Positions 57,280-64,000 of a stretch of DNA of 64,000 nt are shown here, one piece after another; positions within the stretch are counted from its first letter, which is position 1, and every line of letters begins with the position of its first letter. Below the pieces are notes generated by a model. The model saw only the letters and a program-made list of their open reading frames with translations, ran no database searches and was not told the DNA's origin. The DNA is from Litomosoides sigmodontis (lineage: Eukaryota; Nematoda; Chromadorea; Rhabditida; Onchocercidae). The position numbers and the translations under genes are program-made. The stretch is from contig OY718804.1 in NCBI GenBank assembly GCA_963070105.1, positions 3,078,817-3,142,816 of the forward strand, in the 5' to 3' direction.

Positions 57280-59320
57280 ATTGTTAATATTATTAATATT
57301 AATTATTATTACTATTGTTATTGTTAATATCATTATTATCATTACTGCTACTAATAATAATTACTAATTATTATAATTTTAGTTTTTACAAGAAAGAGAC
57401 TGGGCTAGTTTCGTAGAGGAGTGGAAAGAGGAAGAGAGTGAGGTTTGCTGTTTGTTTGTTTGTTTGTTTGTTCAGAAAGAGAAGAAAGGAAGAACAACAA
57501 CAACAACGTGTCGCAGAGCGCTCATTTCACTCCTCCGTCCTCCTTCCTCTTCCTTCTGTCCAACTATCAGCCACTCACTCATTCACCACTGACTGACTCC
57601 TCAATCCCTCAATTCTCCAATCGCTGTTACTGTTCCTCCTCAATTATAAATTTCAAATGAGAATTCTTATCAAAATATCAAATTTTGGTGTAATTTTAAT
57701 ACAATATTAAATTTTAATCTAACATCAAATCAATATCAAATTTAAGACATTTTAATATAATAAATCAAATTTTAAATAATTACTATAACAACTAGTTAGA
57801 GTGACTTAATTTATTGTTGCAATTTATTACAGTTATTGTTTTTTTAGCAATAAAAAAAGAAAAGCGCTTAAGATGTTTAAATAAACTGTGAAAAAAGAAA
57901 AAAATTTTCGTTTGGTTTTTTTTGGATTTAAATACTGTGATAACTTTTAGTGAAAAATTATTTGAAAAATAATTTTAGATTTTTTTTGTCTTTTGAATTC
58001 ATTCCTTCATCTAGTACTGATTGATAAAAGGAAATTTTTTTTACCATTAATTTATATATCTACCAGGCAACTGCTTTTCTTAACTATTACTGCTAAATAA
58101 AGAAGGAAAAAAACAGGTAAATACAAGTAAATGTGCTTTGAATCATTTATCGATTGATTGTTTGATTGATTGATTAATTAATTAGCAGAATATTTTGACC
58201 ATTTAGTGGGCAATAGAAGTGGAAAATAAAATTTTGAATGATGAAATTCATGTTGGAATGTGGAATAAAAATTAAAATAAAGTTATAGTAAATATCATTC
58301 TTTAGTTATTATTTGTTGATAACTAATGATGCACATTCCCTTCCTCTAATATATAAATTTTACTTTCTCATTGACAAAAGCAGTTCTTCCATTTGATTAA
58401 TGTTAACTTACAGCAACCCAATGCTCTCCGAATTCAACATGTGCTTGGATTTATGCAATTTTTTAATCATTTTGATAGATGATAGATAGGAAACTGTCTT
58501 GAAAGGAAAAGAAACTTTCGATGATCGGAAATTAAAACAAATACGGTTCGTTTTTCACAGACCAAAAAAAAGGTGCCTTTTCAAATGAAAAGACAGTTCT
58601 CATCGGTGCGCTCTTATCATTCTTTTCCTGAACGAACGAAGTTTTATTTCGTTTGATGAAATGAGGAAAATGTTAAATTACTGTTTTCTGTCTATTCATG
58701 CAGTGAGTGTTGTAGATCTTACTCGTTCAAAAAAAAGAAGAAAAAAAGGAACTGTATAATTTTCATGAAGTAATGAAATAAGACGAACTGAATTTAAAAT
58801 GGGCACTGCATTTGATTGAATTCCATAAGAAAAAAAAAGTTTTATCAAATATATAGAGTAGATTTATAGTTTCCGTGAAAAGTTTTATCAAATATATAGA
58901 ATAGATTTATGGTTGTTTTTTTTTCTTTCTTTGAATTATATACTTTGGGTAATTTATCTAAAATTGCCAATTTATAATTTCCATTTGTCTTTGAATTAAC
59001 TAAATAAATATTTTCCTTGTTGCCTACTGCATGTTTCTTTTTCTGTTTCAATAAATTTGACGTGAAAATCCACACGTACTAATACAACTGGTTCCTAAAA
59101 CAAGATTTTTATTACTGCTAGTCATTTAATCATATTCATTTCCAATCTCCGATTTCATTCATATGTTTTTGTTGATTGTACATTTCTAATTCAATTTGTA
59201 TATAATTTTCAGAGAGAGCAAAATATAACACTTCAAAATTCCTTGAAGCACCGCTGAATCGCGGGGTTTGAAGAAGGAGCCGAAAACCTGTCCTCTCCTT
59301 CCTCCACCAAATGACATCCC
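57280..59320. other. Intergenic spacer before the kinase
   Basis: AT-rich, with a TTTG tetranucleotide run near 57450-57470. A 38-bp segment is repeated directly at 58835 and 58878. Around 59210-59320 GC content rises and short frames open on the plus strand, probably the kinase promoter or 5' UTR. Confidence 0.5.
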
Positions 59321-59323
59321 ACT

Positions 59324-62300
59324 ATGGCAGCACACATCGCTAGGAAAGTGAAGAAACTTGCAACAGCACATTTGTACAATCTTAAAGTACTCCTAAACGG
59401 TACTTCTTTTTCCGCAACAACACGAATTGCTAAATTAATTTAAATTCAAAATGTACAAATTTCTGAATTAATTCAAATTTAAAAAAAAAAAAAAAAAAAA
59501 AACGTTATATCGAATACTGTAGAATTAGACGAACATATTTTATAATTGCATTAAACTGCATTTTTTTTTTGTAATGAAATGAATCCTTTTTTTCCTGCAA
59601 CTGGTTGAGTGTACTTAGTTGGTGGAAACACTACGAAATATCGTAGTGGAAGATTTAAATTTTTAATGAAATTTAAACAAAATGATAAAATTAAAAATTA
59701 TCCGTACAAACAGAAAGTATTAAGTGGAGGGAGCTAGCAGCGGCAACATGCATGAATTACTTTTCATTGGTAATATTATCAAAATTTTAGGTCGTAGTTT
59801 GTCAAATTTCAAGAAGCGTTATAAGCTTAAAGGAGAACTTGGACGTGGTGGTTTTGGCGTGGTTTATCGTGGAATTCGGATATGTGATGAGCTTCCGGTT
59901 GCTATTAAATTCATCGATCGAGATCAAGTGCGAAATTTCGGAAAGGTAACATCTAGTCCTATCAATTCATGCAACTTTAAATCTAAATTTAAATTTGTAA
60001 ATTTTGTTATTAGTTATTTTTTTTTAAGACGCCATATGCTAACATCTCTTTCAGCTAGAAAATGAACGATTACCAATGGAAATTTGTATGTTAGCACGAT
60101 GTGTGAATGTACCGGGAGTGATCAAATTATTGGACTGGTACAGTACGCCGGAAGGTTTTTTGATCGTAATGACGCGTCCATACCCGTGTATTGATCTCTT
60201 CGATTTCATCAAAAGTCACAAAAAGTTAGATGAAGATGTAGGCTTAACGTGATTAAAATATTGATTTTTTTCTAAATAAATTGTTCGACGATTGAATCAC
60301 ATAGAAATGACATAGCTGAAATCAGAAAAAAAAAATTTACTTCAACAATTATCATTCCATTTAGCAGTATGAATGCGATACTGTAATGCTGGAAAGATTC
60401 AAATTAAAAAAAAAAAAAAAACCTATAATTTATTGAAATTTTTTTTACAGCTTGCACGATTTTTGTTTCGACAAGTAGCGCTGACTATTCGTGATTGTGC
60501 TCGACAAAAAGTATTACATCGTGATCTCAAGGTTTGTATACTGCATGAAAATAATATTCGTGTATATTTTTCAAAAATTTACCCATCTTAAGTGAATGTA
60601 TTTTCTGATAAAACTAATTTTCAATTCAAATGTAATTCTGAAATATCTTGCAGAAATGACAGTTGAACAGGTGAGAAAACGATAAGCAAATTAATGAACT
60701 ATAGCACACCGGAAATGCTAGCTATTTGTTGTTGTAGTGAAAATTTTTTTGCAAACTAATTAGTTTCAATTAAATTTTTAGACGAATAATTGCAGGACGA
60801 AAATATAGTGATTGATTTAGTGAACGGTGAAACATCTTTGGTTGATTTTGGTGCTGCAACTTTGCTAAAGAAAAATCACTACACTGATTTTCAGGGTATT
60901 TGTTTAATTTTAGTGAGAATTTAATTTTCGCTAAACAACATATTTAGTTCAAATTATTGCCTATCACTTTTGGTATTTCCTTCAATCGCGATATTACCAG
61001 CATGTTCAGAGCGGTAAAGTAATAACGACAGGAGTATTTTAGCAGAAATCGTCGGATCTTTTCAGGAACCCGTTTGTACTGTCCACCGGAATGGTTTTTG
61101 CACTCGATCTATTTGGGTCGAGAAGCAGCGGTCTGGTCACTAGGGGTCCTTCTCTACAATATGCTCAACGGCAGACTGCCATTTCGTAATGAAAAGGAGA
61201 TTTGTACATCACATTTAGTAGGACCATTGCCGTTCTATGCACAAGTTAGCAAAAGTAAGTTTTAGAAGTGAAAATAAAGTGTGAGAATGAATGCAATAAC
61301 TAAAGCGACACTTTTCTGTATTTCCAAATTTCATTTTATAGTCTTTAATATTTTTAAATTAAAAATCAATACAAATTCTTAGTTCTAGGAGACAGTTCAA
61401 TGTTTTGCGCCTAACTTTCATTGCATTCGATGAAGTTAAATGTTGAGAGATTTCTTTTTTCTAATGTAAAAATTAACTTCGCGTTTAGGTGCTATGGATT
61501 TAATCAATCAGTGTTTACGATTTGAGCCGAATAATCGATGCAGTTTGGATGCAATTTTGAAGCATTCATGGATACGAGCTCCGTGTGCTGATTGGTGTAC
61601 GCTGATAGATCGGCTATATCAGGAAAATCCACCTGATGATCAGCAACAGTGTGATGCTATCTGCGTGGATCACTTATCCAAGGAGCAAGTAGAATCAAGG
61701 TAAATTTTATTGCACTAGAAATGAATGAATACTTCTGATGATTTTTTGACAAGGTTAGAAAAAAAAAAAATTGGTACGTACATAAAGCAAGTATACGTGT
61801 ACATGTTTACACCTACTTCATGCATTAGTCATTTTTTTTTTCATAATAATTTTACTGACTGAATTCGGTTTTCAGCTACTCTGAATCGGGTGTCGGGAGC
61901 ACATCAAGCTTTAGTCTATCCACGTCATCATCATTCATGACACGTTGTCATCGAGGTGAGCTAGAAGCACGTGGTATGATTGCTGGACCGTCATGGCGTC
62001 GTAACGATTGTTGCTATCAACGTTGGGAGAGAATGCAAGCGTGTCACTCAATCGGTGAGTCGTCGTCGTCAGCGCTGAACACGCACGATGACTTAATGAA
62101 GATGGTTTATCAACAGCGGAATACTTCCACTGGTCGAGCAAATAAAACACAATCCATCAATCGTCCGTCTGCTTTCGCTCCTCAATTCACTTTTTCACGC
62201 ATGCAAAATCCGCAAGAGAGCAACTGTACACGATCCAGTGCTTTAGGACTGTTAACTAGGAAGAAATGTTCCATCGATTCGGGACATCAGTCGGCGCTTC

Positions 62301-62389
62301 TCTCACCACCACCACCACCACAAATACTACCGAAACCATCCAGTCATGCAAGCTTTAATGGGAGAACAGGTGGAGTACTGGTATTTTAA
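59324..62389 (+). CDS. PIM-family serine/threonine protein kinase, 8 exons
   Basis: Predicted constitutively active cytosolic kinase, nearest to PIM1-3 and the nematode PRK-1/PRK-2 proteins. Exons: 59324-59399 (inferred first exon), 59791-59945, 60055-60237, 60451-60531, 60796-60895, 61066-61254, 61489-61699, 61876-62389; 1509 bp in phase, 502 aa. Motifs in order: glycine loop GELGRGGFGVV, VAIKF lysine, PMEICML glutamate, hinge TRPYPCIDLFDFI with the PIM-type hinge proline, catalytic loop HRDLKDENIVID, VDFGAA, TDFQGTRLYCPPEW in the activation segment, WSLGVLLYNML and the closing HSWI. The segment between DFG and PPEW copies the PIM pattern, which needs no activation-loop phosphorylation. The C-terminal 170 residues are Ser-rich with a run of prolines and look disordered. 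The first exon rests on an ATG, a G|GTACTT donor and phase. If it is wrong, an in-frame ATG at 59748 is the alternative. Confidence 0.92.
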
Positions 62390-63110
62390 TATTTTGCCTT
62401 CATTTTGCAGTGTAATTTGCATACGATTGATTTGTCTGTGCACTTCTCATTGTACATTTTAAATCGATATTTTTCACATATCCTGAGAGATTTCATTAGG
62501 CTAATTGAGATAGGTGCTGAGGAAGTTATAAAATAAAATACCGACTAATCAGTAAGATTCCGTAACGATCATTCACGGCAAATGTTTTCTCATCTCGCAT
62601 AGGGGAGAGGACGCTGTGAAAAAAAAATCACTCGAGGCAAACGTATTTTTTTTTGCACTATCGAAATATATAAATCACATAAGAAAACGTGAATGACTGG
62701 TGATGGAATCGTTTTACTGATTATTATTGTTATCACTTTTCATCCTCTTCACTGTGACAAGTATACTTCATTGAAGATATTATGAGATACAGTTTTATTA
62801 TTCAGACACTCATTCACTTTCTGCAGCAATCAGTAACTGGATCACTTACAGCACTGAAAACTGAAACAAATTGACGCCGTTGTATGCGAAGCGTATTTCT
62901 TTGAATTGAACTCCTCACTTAGCTACACAAAAATAGCATAAAAGCCGTCATCATGAAAACGCTCCTCCAAATCATTCTCAAATCAAAGACACTTCTACTA
63001 CATCCCTAGCAGTAGTAAGCGATCCAGGTGAAGAATGTACGCATTGAAGACGCATTAGGATAGTTGTTCGCCTATTGTGTATACTCATTCATTTCAATAA
63101 ACCTGCTTAA
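62390..63110 (+). other. Probable 3' UTR of the kinase gene
   Basis: No open frame with support. An AATAAA at 63096-63101 is the likely poly(A) signal, which implies a 3' UTR of about 700 bp unless further exons exist. Confidence 0.4.
63096..63101 (+). terminator. Predicted poly(A) signal of the kinase gene
   Basis: AATAAA hexamer, the best-placed one downstream of the kinase stop codon. Confidence 0.45.
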
Positions 63111-63128
63111 ACGTTGCAAAAAACTGGA

Positions 63129-63134
63129 TTTATT
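63129..63134 (-). terminator. Predicted poly(A) signal of the convergent gene
   Basis: TTTATT on the plus strand, AATAAA on the minus strand, 94 bp beyond the stop codon of the convergent gene and 27 bp from the opposing kinase signal. Confidence 0.45.
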
Positions 63135-63227
63135 TTTAATCCAATTCAATTCAAATCAAATCAGGACATAATTGGGAGGCACATTCATCAACAAATTTTG
63201 AAAGATAAAGGCAATAGTAACAGTTTC

Positions 63228-63946
63228 TTAACATGGATAGAATGAAGTGGCAAGGACAATTGCGTATTCGTCCACTGATAACAATTTCAGAATAAAGCCT
63301 AGAAATCTTACGAGAAATGGTCATTACATGACCATTGCTGGAAGATCTCCAGAGTAATGATCTTAAAAAGTTGAACGAAACAAGAATGAAAAAATGGATA
63401 GTATTGTTTAAAGCATTTTCTTGCTAATAAATGCATGTTGCGTTGCAGCATTAGCATGATTCTTACGGTGCGATACGACATGTAACGCAACCCCATAATG
63501 TGTGAAATGATAATAGACGTAACGTGCAAGCAACATCACTTGCAACTTAAAATAAAAAATAAATGAAAATGTATTTAGTAGATGTGAAAGAGTGTAGAAA
63601 GTAAGACGTACATTGCAGCGAGTGGAAGAATATATTTAACAAAAGTGAATCCTGATTTAATAAGGACCTTATTTTGTACACTGCATGAAAAACATTAGGC
63701 CATCAGAAAAATAATTTGAGCAATTGATATAATTGATATGAAGGAGTGGAATATGATGTATCTTCAATTTCTACATTAATTCTTTCACTAACACTGAATA
63801 AATCAGTCATGGAATGCTGAGGTGAAAGTCTTACTTAATAGTCGATCTAGTGCAACATATAATTCTCTAAATATTAGCGCAAAATTTCCACAAATTTCAT
63901 TTTCATGATAAATGCCTAACCAAACAGTATACATATATCTCTCTTG
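63228..63946 (-). CDS. Unrecognised protein, last five exons; gene enters from the right edge
   Basis: Exons in transcript order: 63946-63835, 63680-63612, 63545-63467, 63361-63312, 63274-63228 ending in TAA. Each has a good acceptor and a GTAAG or GTACG donor, and the phases agree at all four joins, which is strong evidence for a real gene. They encode about 118 C-terminal residues, rich in Leu, Ile, Phe and Cys, with pieces such as ENEICGNFALIFRELYVALD, SDVACTLRLLSFHTLWG and GHVMTISLDEYAIVLATSF. The pattern is that of buried helices, not clear membrane spans, but I recognise no family. The start lies outside the window. The gene is convergent with the kinase. Confidence 0.7.
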
Positions 63947-64000
63947 CTGAAAATGAATAAATGGTTTGGAGATAACAATATTCTGCATTAGATACAGCAG

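Overview
This is an AT-rich, intron-dense nuclear window from an animal. The genes, splice signals and gene content point to a nematode: acceptors are almost all of the TTTCAG type, many introns are 60-250 bp, polypyrimidine-AG sites sit just before start codons as in SL trans-splicing, and the PIM-like kinase, SLC22-type transporter and TMEM17 genes read as nematode orthologues. A spirurid (filaria-like) worm is my best guess, but no species-specific marker was seen. There is no bacterial, viral or transposon coding sequence, no CRISPR array and no recognisable tRNA or rRNA gene.

Layout, left to right. 0-5.8 kb: mostly non-coding, with many dinucleotide tracts. 5.9-12.8 kb (-): a partly resolved gene with long introns that encodes a PB1-like domain. 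12.8-15.5 kb: nothing firm. 15.5-20.3 kb (-): complete WDR48 (UAF1) gene, 16 exons, 683 aa. 20.3-21.4 kb: an unresolved coding-looking island. 21.4-34.5 kb (-): complete PRP8 gene, 44 exons, about 2353 aa. 35.8-36.9 kb (-): complete TMEM17 gene, 5 exons, with a consensus RFX/DAF-19 X-box 264 bp upstream. 38.1-40.3 kb (+): SMNDC1/SPF30 gene, 6 exons. 40.3-44.0 kb: AT-rich spacer. 44.0-49.4 kb (+): SLC22-like organic cation transporter, 12 exons, with a tandem duplication over its first splice junction and a large pentanucleotide satellite in one intron. 49.4-59.3 kb: repeat-rich spacer with a 1.2-kb composite TTA/TTACAA/TTACTA/TTG array and one weakly supported minus-strand gene. 59.3-62.4 kb (+): PIM-family serine/threonine kinase, 8 exons. 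63.2-63.9 kb (-): 3' end of an unrecognised gene that enters from the right edge and converges on the kinase.

Functionally, PRP8 (U5 snRNP core) and SMNDC1 (tri-snRNP recruitment) are both spliceosome proteins within 4 kb of each other. WDR48 activates ubiquitin proteases of the USP1/USP12/USP46 group. TMEM17 belongs to the MKS module of the ciliary transition zone, so its X-box makes biological sense. The transporter and kinase are unrelated to these. Exon coordinates were read by hand from splice signals, reading-frame phase and similarity to known families. Every exon chain called complete keeps phase throughout.
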